A stretch of DNA of 64,000 bases from Paracoccus aminovorans. Its GTDB lineage: Bacteria; Pseudomonadota; Alphaproteobacteria; Rhodobacterales; Rhodobacteraceae. The notes beneath the pieces are model-generated. The model ran no database searches and was not told where the DNA came from. It saw only the letters and a program-made list of their open reading frames with translations. Each line of letters opens with the position of its first letter. The first letter of the stretch is position 1. The stretch covers positions 1,766,837 through 1,830,836 of the forward strand of contig NZ_LN832559.1 of NCBI RefSeq assembly GCF_900005615.1, read 5' to 3'. Both the position numbers and the translations under genes were made by a program. Shown here in pieces: positions 24,281-32,807 of this stretch.

Positions 24281-25275
24281 CAGGGCGCGTCCCGGAATGC
24301 GGCGGGAATGTCCTCGCCCGGCGCCTGTTCCTTCTTCTCGCCTGGCTTGGCCCAGTCGCGCTTCACGCCCAACCACAGCACGATGTTCTTGGCGACATAG
24401 ATCGTCGAATAGGTGCCGATGAAGACCCCCGCCAGCATGGCGATGACGAAGTCCCGGATCACGTCGCCGCCGAAGATCATCATCGCGCCAAGCGCCAGCG
24501 CCGTGGTGACCGCCGTCATCACCGTGCGCGACAGCGTCTCGTTGCAGGTCAGGTTCATCAGGTCGATGAGCGGCCGCGTCTTGTACTTAATCAGGTTCTC
24601 GCGCAGCCGGTCGAAGACCACGACGGTATCGTTGCAGGAAAACCCGACAGTGGTCAGGATCGCCGCGATGGTCGTCAGGTCGAACTTCATCTGGAACAGC
24701 GAGAACATCCCGACCGTCAACAGCGCGTCATGGATCAGCGACACGATGGCGCCGATGGCGAACTGCCATTCGAAACGCAGCCAGATATAGGCCATGATGC
24801 CCAGACAGGCCGCCCCCACCGCATAGAAGGCCGTGTTGATCAGCTCGCTCGAAACCTTGGGCCCGACCGATTCCACCGCGGCGAAGTTGACCTGAGGATC
24901 GACCTTCTTCAGCGCCGCCTCGACCTCGTTCAGCTGCTCGGGCGTGACCGAGCCCGTCGCATCCGTGGTGCCGATGCGAATCAACGCTGCGTGTTTGGTG
25001 GCGCCGAAACTGGGATCGAAGACCTCGGTGATCGCAATCTCGCCCAAGTCGATGCCCTCGAGCGCCTGGCGATAGTCGCCGACCTCGAAGGCGGTCGGGC
25101 TTTCGGTGCGGATGGTGGTGCCGCCCTTGAAGTCGATGCCGTAGTTCAGGCCCAGGACCATGATGCAGATGACCGAGCCCAGCATCGCCGCCGCCGACAG
25201 GCCGAAGGTCAGCCACTGCCAGCGGAAGAAGTCGAAGCTGGTATGGTCGGGAACGAGTTTCAGACGAAATGCCAT
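24280..25275 (-). CDS. secF: Protein translocase accessory subunit SecF
   Basis: A 331-residue RND-type membrane protein with six helices. [12 protein letters not shown] is the SecD/F family signature after helix 1, and [19 protein letters not shown] and the nearby helices complete the pore region. With SecD and YajC it uses proton motive force to pull proteins through SecYEG. It lies 12 bp after secD and continues into the Mth938-like gene. The C-terminus has a short polar extension. Confidence 0.95.
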   Translation of the reverse strand: MAFRLKLVPDHTSFDFFRWQWLTFGLSAAAMLGSVICIMVLGLNYGIDFKGGTTIRTESPTAFEVGDYRQALEGIDLGEIAITEVFDPSFGATKHAALIRIGTTDATGSVTPEQLNEVEAALKKVDPQVNFAAVESVGPKVSSELINTAFYAVGAACLGIMAYIWLRFEWQFAIGAIVSLIHDALLTVGMFSLFQMKFDLTTIAAILTTVGFSCNDTVVVFDRLRENLIKYKTRPLIDLMNLTCNETLSRTVMTAVTTALALGAMMIFGGDVIRDFVIAMLAGVFIGTYSTIYVAKNIVLWLGVKRDWAKPGEKKEQAPGEDIPAAFRDAP

Positions 25276-25287
25276 TTTCCTGCTCCC

Positions 25288-26952
25288 TTACAGAATCAGT
25301 TGCTTCGGCTTGCGCCATTCCAGCCAGAACACGATCAGCAACCGCGTCAGGAAGATCGCGGTAAAGACCGAGGTGATCAGGCCGATGGTCAGCGTCACGG
25401 CAAAGCCCTTCACCGGGCCCGAGCCCAGGAAGAACATCACCGCCGCCGCGATGAACGAGGTCACGTTGGCGTCGATGATCGCCGACATCGCCTCGCTGAA
25501 GCCGTCGTCGATGGCCTTCACGATGCGCTTGCCGGCGCGCAATTCCTCGCGGATGCGCTCGTAGATGATGACGTTCGCGTCCACCGCCGTGCCCACGGTC
25601 AGAACGATGCCGGCGATGCCGGGCAGCGTCAGCGTGGCGCCCATCATCGACATGACCGACAGGATCAGGATCACGTTGATGACGACCGCGACCGAGGCGA
25701 AGACGCCGAACAGCCCATAGCTCGCGACCATATAAGCCACGACGGCGGCCGTGGCGATGATCGAGGAAAGCCGTCCGGCGTCGATCGAATCCTGCCCCAG
25801 TTCCGGGCCGATGGTGCGCTCTTCCAGGAAGGTCATCTTGGCCGGCAGCGCGCCCGCGCGCAGCAGCACCGCAAGCCGGGTCGATTCCTCGACGTTCATC
25901 GCGCCCGAGATCTGGCCCGAGCCGGTGGTGATCGCCTGCCGGATCACCGGGGCCGAGATCACCTGGCTGTCCAGCACGATGGCGAAGGGCTGGCCGATAT
26001 TGGCTGAGGTATAGGCCCCGAAGCGCTTGGCGCCCGAGGGGCCGAAGCGGAAGTCCACCGCCGGCTGCCCGTTCTGGTCGAAGCTGGGCTGGGCGTTGGT
26101 CAGGTCCTCGCCGCTGACGACGGGACTGTCCTCGATGATGTAATAGACGCCCTGCTCGTCCATCGAGGGCAGCAGGACATTGCCGGGACCAGGCCGGGCG
26201 TTGGCGTCGGCGGTGCGGCCGACGACCGGGTTGAAGGTCAGCTTTGCGGTGGTGCCGATCAGCTGCTTCAACTCCTCGGCCGAGCCGATGCCGGGCACCT
26301 GGATCAGGATGCGATCCTTGCCCTGGCGGGCGATGGTCGGCTCACGCGTGCCGACCTCGTCGATGCGGCGGCGGATGATCTCCAGCGCCTGCTGCACGGT
26401 GCGGTCGTCGGTGGCGGCCCTCTCGGCGTCCGAAAGGCGCACCAGCAGCCGGTTGCCCTGGGCCGAGACGGTGATGTCGCTCTGCCCGGCCCCGGTCAGC
26501 GAGGTGACGGGCGTGGCCAGGCCGCGGGCGATCTCGACGGCCTTGGCCATTTGGTCGGCATTGCCGATCTCGACCGCCAGCTGCCCGTCCTCGGCCTGGA
26601 CGCGGCGCACGGCGCCCACGGTCTCGCGCTGCGCGACCAATGCGTCGCGCAATTCGGGCCAGATGCCGTCCATGCGGGCCTTGTAGACTTCCTGGACATG
26701 CACCTCGCCCAGAAGATGCGCGCCCCCGCGCAGGTCGAGCCCCAGGTTCACCAGGCCCGAGGGCAGCCAACCCGGCCAGCCGGCACGGGCCTGCGCTTCC
26801 TCGGGAGTCTCGAAGCCGTTGCGCTCGGCGGCGGTGATGGCATCGTTATGCTGCTCGACCCGGCTATAGAACAGGTTCGGCGCGGCATAGAGCAGGCCGA
26901 TGGCGACCAGGGCCAGGATCAGCAGGCGCTTCCAGAAGGGGATGTCGAGCAT
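25288..26952 (-). CDS. secD: Protein translocase accessory subunit SecD
   Basis: A 554-residue protein with one N-terminal helix, GLDLRGGAHLLGEV (the SecD signature), a large periplasmic domain (about 60-370) and five C-terminal helices with VGTAVDANVIIYERIREE. The length is that of the alphaproteobacterial form. It cooperates with SecF downstream and YajC 17 bp upstream. Confidence 0.95.
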   Translation of the reverse strand: MLDIPFWKRLLILALVAIGLLYAAPNLFYSRVEQHNDAITAAERNGFETPEEAQARAGWPGWLPSGLVNLGLDLRGGAHLLGEVHVQEVYKARMDGIWPELRDALVAQRETVGAVRRVQAEDGQLAVEIGNADQMAKAVEIARGLATPVTSLTGAGQSDITVSAQGNRLLVRLSDAERAATDDRTVQQALEIIRRRIDEVGTREPTIARQGKDRILIQVPGIGSAEELKQLIGTTAKLTFNPVVGRTADANARPGPGNVLLPSMDEQGVYYIIEDSPVVSGEDLTNAQPSFDQNGQPAVDFRFGPSGAKRFGAYTSANIGQPFAIVLDSQVISAPVIRQAITTGSGQISGAMNVEESTRLAVLLRAGALPAKMTFLEERTIGPELGQDSIDAGRLSSIIATAAVVAYMVASYGLFGVFASVAVVINVILILSVMSMMGATLTLPGIAGIVLTVGTAVDANVIIYERIREELRAGKRIVKAIDDGFSEAMSAIIDANVTSFIAAAVMFFLGSGPVKGFAVTLTIGLITSVFTAIFLTRLLIVFWLEWRKPKQLIL

Positions 26953-26969
26953 GGCGGTGCGTGCGGCCT

Positions 26970-27302
26970 TCAGCTATTGGCGGCGGCGGGCTGGGTGCGG
27001 TTCACCAGCCCGGTGACGGAACTACGAACGACGCGGACCTTGACGCCGGACGCGATCTCGACCTCGATCTCCTCGTCGCGCAGGGCGGCGATCTTGCCGA
27101 TCAGCCCGCCCTGGGTCACGACCTCGTCGCCCTTCTTCAGGGCCTGAACCATGGCGCGATGTTCCTTCATGCGCTTCTGCTGCGGGCGGATCATCAGGAA
27201 ATACATGATGACAAAGATCAGGATCAGCGGCGCGAAAGAGGCGATGCTGGACATGCCTGTGGGGGCGCCGGCGGCCTGGGCGAATGCGGGGGTCACGAAC
27301 AT
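26970..27302 (-). CDS. yajC: Preprotein translocase subunit YajC
   Basis: A 110-residue protein with one membrane helix followed by the family block FLMIRPQQKRMKEH and GDEVVTQGGLIGKI. The start is placed at ATG 27302. A TTG directly upstream at 27305 is also in frame and has slightly better spacing from GGGAA, so one extra residue is possible. It is first in the yajC-secD-secF run. Confidence 0.93.
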   Translation of the reverse strand: MFVTPAFAQAAGAPTGMSSIASFAPLILIFVIMYFLMIRPQQKRMKEHRAMVQALKKGDEVVTQGGLIGKIAALRDEEIEVEIASGVKVRVVRSSVTGLVNRTQPAAANS

Positions 27303-27429
27303 CAAGGCTTTTCCCTGTTCTCTGGTTCTCCGGGCAGTCCCCCGGCGGAATTGGCGCGCACCCTATCCCCGGCGTGCCGGGATGGCAAGAAAGGCGGGAC
27401 ATGCAAAGCCGCCAGTCGCGCCTCGGAAA

Positions 27430-27571
27430 GGGGGCTTTGCCCCCGCGCGTTCCGCGCTCCCCCAGGATATTTCCACACAAAAGAAACCAGGGGCTTCGGA
27501 TCGAGCTTCTTTTGTGCCCAAATATCCCGGGGGGTGAGGAGCGTCAGCGACGAGGGGGGGCAGCGCCCCCC
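27430..27571. repeat. Symmetrical palindromic intergenic element between yajC and mazG
   Basis: The gene-free gap 27303-27654 contains a mirror-like structure. Outer hairpins are GGGGGC-TTT-GCCCCC (27430-27444) and GGGGGGC-AGC-GCCCCCC (27555-27571). Inside them are two facing copies of an ATATTT...CAAAAGAA motif (27464-27487 and 27505-27528), separated by about 17 bp. The right copy resembles the dispersed motif at 21.2 and 36.7 kb. The flanks pair imperfectly over the whole length. It lies between divergent genes, so it is not a simple shared terminator. The rest of the gap shows nothing recognisable. Confidence 0.6.
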
Positions 27572-27654
27572 TTGTCGCCCGCCGCCCAGCCGTGCGTGGA
27601 CATGCGCCCGCGCCTGTGGCAGGGCAGGATCGGACTGTCCGAAAGGTGGCGAAA

Positions 27655-28497
27655 ATGGCTGATGACACGACGCCGGTTGCGCATCCGGCTTTGGCGCATG
27701 AGGTAAACGACCGCACCGGCATTCGCCGCCTGCTGGCGATCATGGCGGCATTGCGCGACCCGCAGACCGGCTGCCCCTGGGACATCGAACAGGATTTCGC
27801 CTCGATCGCCCCCTATACGATCGAAGAGGCGCACGAGGTTGCCGATGCCATCGCCCGCGAAGCCTGGGACGAATTGCCGGGCGAGTTGGGCGACCTGCTG
27901 CTGCAAGTGATCTTTCACGCCCAGATGGCGCAGGAGGCCAGAAAATTCGGTTTTGCCGACGTGGTGCGCGCGATCTCGGACAAGATGATCGACCGCCACC
28001 CGCATATCTTCGGCGACGAATCCCGCGACAAGTCGGCCGAGCAGCAGGTCCGCGACTGGGAGGCGATCAAGGCCCGCGAGCGCGCCGCGAAGGCCGAGCG
28101 CGGCGTGCTGGACGGGGTGGCGCTTGGCCTGCCGGCGCTGACCCGCGCGGTGAAGCTGCAAAACCGTGCCGCCCGCGTCGGCTTCGACTGGCCGGGACCA
28201 GAGGATGTGCTGGACAAGCTGGCCGAGGAAACCCGCGAACTGGTCGAGGCGCGTGCCAGTGGCGATCACGGTCATTTGACCGAGGAATTCGGCGACCTGA
28301 TGTTCGTGATGGCGAATCTGGCCCGGCATCTGGACATCGACCCCGAAGAGGCGTTGCGGATGGCCAATGCCAAGTTCACCCGCCGCTTCCAGGCCATCGA
28401 GGCCGCGCTCGCCGCCGAAGGACGCCGCCCCGAGGACAGCGACCTGGCCGAGATGGACGCGCTGTGGGACCGGGCCAAGGCGGCCGAACGCGGCTGA
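27655..28497 (+). CDS. mazG: Nucleoside triphosphate pyrophosphohydrolase MazG
   Basis: A 280-residue protein with two tandem MazG domains. The first has CPWDIEQDFASI and EEAHEVADAI with ELGDLLLQVIFH; the second has EETRELVEA and EEFGDLMFVMANLA. The EExx(12-28)ExxD metal-binding acids are present in both. It hydrolyses (d)NTPs, and MazG can lower ppGpp levels in some bacteria. The start at 27655 follows AAGGTGG. Its stop lies 2 bp from the dusA stop (convergent). Confidence 0.93.
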   Translation: MADDTTPVAHPALAHEVNDRTGIRRLLAIMAALRDPQTGCPWDIEQDFASIAPYTIEEAHEVADAIAREAWDELPGELGDLLLQVIFHAQMAQEARKFGFADVVRAISDKMIDRHPHIFGDESRDKSAEQQVRDWEAIKARERAAKAERGVLDGVALGLPALTRAVKLQNRAARVGFDWPGPEDVLDKLAEETRELVEARASGDHGHLTEEFGDLMFVMANLARHLDIDPEEALRMANAKFTRRFQAIEAALAAEGRRPEDSDLAEMDALWDRAKAAERG

Positions 28498-28499
28498 GG

Positions 28500-29525
28500 T
28501 CAGGCCGGAGCCATGACCTCGGCCAGCGCTGCGTCGTAGACCGCCAGCGCCTCGGCGCGGTCGCGGGCCCTGGAGGCGCCCTCGGACAGCTGCCGTCGCC
28601 AGCCGCGCGCACCGGGGCGGCCATGGAAAAGACCCAGCATGTGACGCGTCGCCTGGTGCAGCCGCCCGCCCGCGGCCAAGTGCCGCTCGACCAGTTCGCG
28701 CAGCGCACCTGCCGCGGCCACCGGGTCGGCAAAGGGCGGTTCCGCGCCCCACAGCCGGTCCGCCTGCCCCAGGATGTCCCAGGGCTGGTGATACGCGGCG
28801 CGCCCGACCATGACGCCGTCCATGGCGCCCAGATGGTCGCGCGCCGCGTCCAGACTGGCGATGCCGCCGTTGATCGACAGGTGGAGCTCGGGAAACCGCG
28901 ATTTCATCCGATGCACGAGCGGATAATCCAGCGGCGGAATCTCGCGGTTCTCGCGCGGGGACAGGCCCTGGAGCCAGGCCTTGCGGGCGTGTACCGTCAG
29001 CCGGCGTACTCCAGCCTCACGCATCAGGCGGATGAATTCGGGCAGTACGGTCTCGGGGTCCTGGTCGTCGACGCCGATGCGGCATTTGACCGTGACCTCG
29101 ACGGGGCTGGCCGCGATCATTGCCGCGACGCATTCGGCGACCAGCGCGGGGCGGGTCATCAGCACCGCGCCGAAGCAGCCGGATTGCACCCGGTCGCTGG
29201 GGCAGCCCACGTTCAGGTTGATCTCGTCATAGCCGTGATCGGCACCGATCCGCGCCGCCTCGGCCAGCTGCGCGGGGTCCGAACCGCCGAGTTGCAGCGC
29301 CACCGGATGTTCGGTCGCATCGTGGGCCAGCAGTTTCGCGCGGTCGCCGAAGACGAGGGCGGGCGCGGTCACCATTTCGGTATAGAGCAGCGCCCTGCGC
29401 GACAGCATGCGGTGGATGCGCCGGCACAGGCTGTCGGTCCAGTCCATCATCGGGGCGACGGAAAGCCGTGCGCTATTGTTTTCATTGATGAAACTCTTCA
29501 GCACCATTCGCGGCCTACAATCCAT
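28500..29525 (-). CDS. dusA: tRNA-dihydrouridine(20/20a) synthase
   Basis: A 341-residue flavoenzyme of the Dus family. VAPMMDWTD is the DusA opening, and NVGCPSDRVQSGCFGA holds the catalytic Cys108. HARKAWLQGLSPRENR is diagnostic for the DusA subgroup, and SINGGI is an FMN phosphate contact. It reduces U20/U20a in the tRNA D-loop. The first ATG is used; a second at codon 7 is equally plausible. Upstream lies a lower-GC gene-free stretch of about 410 bp. Confidence 0.93.
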   Translation of the reverse strand: MDCRPRMVLKSFINENNSARLSVAPMMDWTDSLCRRIHRMLSRRALLYTEMVTAPALVFGDRAKLLAHDATEHPVALQLGGSDPAQLAEAARIGADHGYDEINLNVGCPSDRVQSGCFGAVLMTRPALVAECVAAMIAASPVEVTVKCRIGVDDQDPETVLPEFIRLMREAGVRRLTVHARKAWLQGLSPRENREIPPLDYPLVHRMKSRFPELHLSINGGIASLDAARDHLGAMDGVMVGRAAYHQPWDILGQADRLWGAEPPFADPVAAAGALRELVERHLAAGGRLHQATRHMLGLFHGRPGARGWRRQLSEGASRARDRAEALAVYDAALAEVMAPA

Positions 29526-29935
29526 TTTCGTCGATTCCCGTTCTTGCTTGGCTTGCTATCAGCAAGAATCGCAGAGGCCAGGCAAATCCGCCGGAAACCA
29601 TTGCCGTGCGTCTTTCAAAGGACGATGCGGCGTCCATACCGCAAAGGCCCGCGCGATGCGAGATGTTAGACAGCCTTCGCACCCAACCAATCCCGAGCAC
29701 GCGGTAGTCTGTGACGGCCCGGAGGCTGTCGCAGGATCGTCCAGACGATGTTTCACCCTGAATAATGGCAGACATATAATATAAAAGACGCGGATCGGAT
29801 AACATCTGCCGCGAAGATCGCACATAACAATAATAAGGCGCATCTGCGCGGGTGCTCCATCTCTCCATTTGATATTGCTCTTTCGGCAGGTTATTGACTG
29901 TCCCGAGCGGAGTTTTTGCCGATAAGGAATTTATA
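29526..29935 (+). other. Gene-free, lower-GC stretch upstream of the glycosyltransferase
   Basis: About 410 bp whose GC content falls visibly below that of the flanks, particularly 29750-29935. No convincing gene was found: the open frames on either strand lack ribosome sites and family motifs. It contains one good -10 element (see the promoter entry) and otherwise nothing I recognise. Confidence 0.5.
29752..29780 (+). promoter_or_regulatory. Candidate promoter of the glycosyltransferase gene
   Basis: A perfect TATAAT at 29775-29780 sits in an AT-rich patch. TTCACC at 29752-29757 is 17 bp upstream and a weak -35 match. Use of this promoter would leave an unusually long leader of about 150 nt before the start at 29936. 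Confidence 0.4.
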
Positions 29936-30772
29936 ATGCAAATCGTGGGTATTTGCCGTTTCTCGTTGCTTGGCAGAGGCGACTGGCGGCCTTACCGGGA
30001 CAAGCCGGAATCCGACGTCGAAGCCATCGCTGCCGAGCAGGCGAAGAAGCTGTTTTCTGCCGATCGCATGGAACGCCGGCTTGCAACGTTCGAGCATATA
30101 ACCTTGGCCTCGCTGCGCGCGCAGACGGATCAGGATTTCGTCTTCATCGTCGCCGCATCCCAATTGATGCCGAAAGAATATCAAGAGCGGCTGATTGAAA
30201 TCTGTGCCGCCGTTCCACAGGTCGTGCTGCGCTTCTTTCCGCTGACGCATATCGGCGCCGCCCAGGCCGCGGTCTTTGCCGAGCTCGGCATGACCTATAA
30301 GGACGCCCTGCAATTCCGACTGGATGACGACGATGCGATTTGTGTCGATTTCATTCGGCGCAAACGCCTGACCGTCGAAAAGCTGGTGCCGAGCAGCTTT
30401 CCGTTCTCGGTCAGCTTTCGCCAGGTCATGTTCAGTTCGCAAGGCGGCAAGAATGCTGGCGTCTATCTTTGGGAGGCGCCCTTCCTGGGTGTCGGCGTCG
30501 CGCTGTGGCATCCCGACAAAAGCATCTTCGCATTCGGCCATTTCGCCTTGGCCAAGCGATTTACCAGCATCATCATCCCGGGCGGCATGGCGCTGGTAAC
30601 CCATAGCGGCCTGAACGACACGCTGTTCGATGCGCGACGCATCAAACGCCAGAATATGGTGCGCATGGATGATGCCGCCGTGGCGGCCAACTGTGCCTCG
30701 CAGTTTCCGTTTCTGACGGAGACCGGCAAGTCCATTGCCGGATTGCCCGTTGCCGGTCCCAAGACTCATTGA
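29936..30772 (+). CDS. Putative glycosyltransferase (rhamnosyltransferase-like)
   Basis: A 278-residue protein. The start at 29936 follows AAGGA with 8 nt spacing. LRAQTDQDFVFIVAAS and FRLDDDDAI (an acidic DxD-type metal/nucleotide-sugar site) match the alphaproteobacterial rhamnosyltransferase-like family. There is no membrane helix, so it is probably a cytoplasmic enzyme decorating surface polysaccharide. It stands alone in lower-GC DNA with no other polysaccharide genes. Its stop lies 4 bp from the stop of an IS5-type transposase remnant on the other strand, so the last residues may come from the insertion. Confidence 0.68.
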   Translation: MQIVGICRFSLLGRGDWRPYRDKPESDVEAIAAEQAKKLFSADRMERRLATFEHITLASLRAQTDQDFVFIVAASQLMPKEYQERLIEICAAVPQVVLRFFPLTHIGAAQAAVFAELGMTYKDALQFRLDDDDAICVDFIRRKRLTVEKLVPSSFPFSVSFRQVMFSSQGGKNAGVYLWEAPFLGVGVALWHPDKSIFAFGHFALAKRFTSIIIPGGMALVTHSGLNDTLFDARRIKRQNMVRMDDAAVAANCASQFPFLTETGKSIAGLPVAGPKTH

Positions 30773-30775
30773 TAG

Positions 30776-30959
30776 TCACGCCAGACAAACGGTTGCAACG
30801 AGGACGGCGGCCGAGAGGAAGGCCCTTTGCGCAGCCATCGTAGCATGTTGCGAGGCGGCGCCGGTCCTTCGGACGGCCGAGCATGATCTCGATGCGGCTG
30901 CGGTTCTTGCAGCGCCGTTTGGCGTAGCGGACGGTTCTCCCGGGGATGCCGGAACCCAT
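30776..30959 (-). pseudogene. IS5-family transposase, C-terminal remnant with frameshift
   Basis: The minus strand reads GIPGRTVRYAKRRC, then NRSRIEIMLGRPKDRRRLAT and CYDGCAK, the conserved C-terminal block of IS5-family DDE transposases (usually IEIMFGRLKDWRR.ATRYDRC). After CAK one extra G in an AAAGGG run shifts the frame. In the restored frame AFLSAAVLVATVCLA and a stop follow, matching the normal end of these proteins. The N-terminal two-thirds is absent. It is therefore a dead fragment of an insertion sequence. Confidence 0.75.
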
Positions 30960-31428
30960 GCCCTTGTCTTGGTTCCGGCTTATGAACTGGCCCCGTCAAC
31001 CGTTGCCGTGTTCCTCACGCCCCAGTCAGGGATTCGCGGCTTTAATTCGATGATACTGGGATGGCACGGCGGGTGTCCGGGGATCGCCAAGCCCTTCGGC
31101 CGACCGATTCATTCAGTCGGCGAACCAATGGCGGCTCACGCTTCACTCCAGAAATCGCACCCCGGGAATGACCTGCCGGCCCGCGCCCGCTTGCCCCCCG
31201 AATAGCGCCGTTGAGGCTTTCGAGGAAACGACCATTCGGCGACGGTGCCGTCAGCGCAGGTCAAGCCATCCGCGCACCAGCATGTTCACGCTGCTGCCAA
31301 CGCATCGCAGGTCCTCGGCGGACCGACGATCCGCGATCCGGCCCCACGATCCGCATCGACGGACGGCGGCGATCTTGCGGCTCGCCGAGGCTTGGCCTAC
31401 ATCATGCAGAACAAGGAAAGGAATTGCC
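30960..31428 (+). other. Gene-free stretch between the IS5 remnant and bolA
   Basis: About 470 bp with no supported gene. A plus-strand open frame crosses part of it but runs antisense through the transposase remnant and has no ribosome site or motif. A small hairpin (GCCGAC at 31099-31104 with GTCGGC at 31116-31121) is present. The segment may include eroded insertion-sequence or flanking DNA. Confidence 0.4.
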
Positions 31429-31671
31429 ATGGCGATGGAAGCCCATGACATCGAAGCCCTGATCCGCGCCGCTTTCCCGCATGCCCGGATCACGATCACG
31501 GACCTTGCCGGCGACGGCAACCATTATGCCGCCGAGGTGATCGACGAAAGCTTCCGTGGACTGAACCGGGTCCAGCAGCAGCGCGCGGTCTATGCCGCGC
31601 TGCAAGGCAAGATGGACGGCCCCAGCGGCGCGCTGCATGCTCTGGCGCTGACGACCAAGGCCCCCGAATAA
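31429..31671 (+). CDS. bolA: BolA family protein
   Basis: An 80-residue protein. The start at 31429 follows AAGGAATTGCC, and a second ATG two codons later is possible. The BolA core includes an HYAAEVIDESFRGLNRVQQQR-like region with the conserved FRG turn and the terminal ALALTTKAPE. BolA proteins bind [2Fe-2S] clusters together with CGFS glutaredoxins. The monothiol glutaredoxin follows 39 nt later, so the functional pair is encoded together. Confidence 0.9.
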   Translation: MAMEAHDIEALIRAAFPHARITITDLAGDGNHYAAEVIDESFRGLNRVQQQRAVYAALQGKMDGPSGALHALALTTKAPE

Positions 31672-31710
31672 ACCGCAGGCACAGCCGTGCCTCAGCAAGG
31701 AACCGCAGAC

Positions 31711-32073
31711 ATGACAGATGCGCGCCAGCAGATCCAGGAAACCATCGACGGCAATGATGTCGTCCTGTTCATGAAGGGCACCAAGGAGATGCCGCAATGC
31801 GGGTTCTCCAGCCGCATCGCCGGGGTGCTGAACTACATGAACGTCGAATATCGCGATGTGAACGTGTTGTCCGACGCCGACATCCGCCAGGGCATCAAGG
31901 ACTTCTCGGACTGGCCCACCATCCCGCAGCTTTATGTCAAGGGAGAGTTCGTGGGCGGCTGCGACATCGTGACCGAGATGACGCTCTCGGGCGAGCTGGA
32001 CCAGCTCTTCGACAAGGCCGGCGTGACCTATGACAAGGATGCCGCCAACAAGATCCGCGAAGCGAACGCCTGA
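31711..32073 (+). CDS. grxD: Monothiol glutaredoxin (Grx4 type)
   Basis: A 120-residue protein with the CGFS active site (MPQCGFSSR, Cys30), [19 protein letters not shown] for cis-Pro and glutathione binding, and the usual Grx4 length. It carries and transfers [2Fe-2S] clusters, as a homodimer or with BolA. The start at 31711 (ATG after AAGGA) is preferred over an upstream GTG at 31687. A strong terminator follows 17 nt after its stop. Confidence 0.94.
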   Translation: MTDARQQIQETIDGNDVVLFMKGTKEMPQCGFSSRIAGVLNYMNVEYRDVNVLSDADIRQGIKDFSDWPTIPQLYVKGEFVGGCDIVTEMTLSGELDQLFDKAGVTYDKDAANKIREANA

Positions 32074-32090
32074 ACCGAGCCTTCGCCGGT

Positions 32091-32118
32091 AAAAAGCCCG
32101 CCGTCAGGCGGGCTTTTT
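32091..32118. terminator. Bidirectional intrinsic terminator
   Basis: A perfect 12-bp stem, AAAAAGCCCGCC / GGCGGGCTTTTT, with a GTCA loop. T-runs lie on both strands. It sits between the convergent grxD (+) and the holin-like gene (-) and should end both transcripts. Confidence 0.9.
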
Positions 32119-32124
32119 CTTTGC

Positions 32125-32799
32125 TCAGAAGCGGTCGTCGCGCCAATCCTCGTCCTCGTCGCGGTCCCGCCGGCCCAGCCGCGAGGCCAGCGTGATCCCG
32201 ACCGCAAAGGCGCCGATCAAGGGCACGAAGGGCGCGGCGCGCGACCTTGCCGCGCCGCCGACCGCCCGCTCCATCGCGTCGGGCGCCAAGCCCAGCCGGC
32301 GCGAGGCGCTTTCGCCCAAGCCCCGCGCGGCGCCGCAGACCTTGGCCTCGGCCCGGTCGGCGAAACGGTCGGCCCGATAGGACAGGTCGTCGACCACGGA
32401 ATGCGCCCGTTGCTGGGCGGTTTCCATCAGCAGGCCCGCTTTTTCGGATGCCCGTTCCAGCGTCCTGTCGGCCACGGCGCTGGCCTTCGCGACCGCGGCG
32501 TCGGCGGCGAGGTTCAGCCGTTCCTCGACCTCGGCCTTCAGCTCGTCGGTCGTGGGCGCCTTGTGCCGCTCGGCCTTGGCCATCCCCGCCAGCACCAGCC
32601 CGATCAGCAGGAAGCCGAGGCCGATCGCCAGCGAGGCCCAGAGCGGGCCCCAATGCAGGTACCAAGCCAGCCAGGTCCAGAGCGCCGCCAGCAGGAAGCC
32701 GGCCGCGACCAGCAGCACGACCCCTGCCCCGGCCATCAGCCCGGCGCGGCGCAGCCTGTCCGTCAGGGCAAGCTGCAGCTTCCTGGTGTAATCGAACAT
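32125..32799 (-). CDS. YqjE/phage-holin-superfamily-like membrane protein
   Basis: A 224-residue protein. Two adjacent membrane helices (about 18-45 and 48-75) are followed by a helical, Ala-rich, charged cytoplasmic domain, a third weakly hydrophobic segment (about 190-208) and an Asp/Arg-rich end. This plan matches the DUF1469/YqjE group, often labelled holin superfamily III. Lysis genes are absent, so a phage role is unlikely. It lies 8 bp after a YqjD/ElaB-like gene, the usual pairing. YqjD-type proteins bind ribosomes at the membrane in stationary phase in E. coli. Confidence 0.7.
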   Translation of the reverse strand: MFDYTRKLQLALTDRLRRAGLMAGAGVVLLVAAGFLLAALWTWLAWYLHWGPLWASLAIGLGFLLIGLVLAGMAKAERHKAPTTDELKAEVEERLNLAADAAVAKASAVADRTLERASEKAGLLMETAQQRAHSVVDDLSYRADRFADRAEAKVCGAARGLGESASRRLGLAPDAMERAVGGAARSRAAPFVPLIGAFAVGITLASRLGRRDRDEDEDWRDDRF

Positions 32800-32807
32800 C
32801 GCAGGGC

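Noticed and set aside
29515..29868. 117-residue minus-strand open frame in the gap upstream of the glycosyltransferase
   Set aside because: It has no ribosome site, no hydrophobic or domain pattern, and it overlaps the likely start region of dusA.
30735..31205. 156-residue plus-strand open frame after the glycosyltransferase
   Set aside because: It is antisense through the recognisable IS5 transposase fragment and begins inside the glycosyltransferase gene; no motif supports it.
32125..32799. Prophage signal from a holin-superfamily-like protein
   Set aside because: The neighbour is a YqjD/ElaB-like protein, there are no other phage genes, and the pair is common as a chromosomal stress locus.
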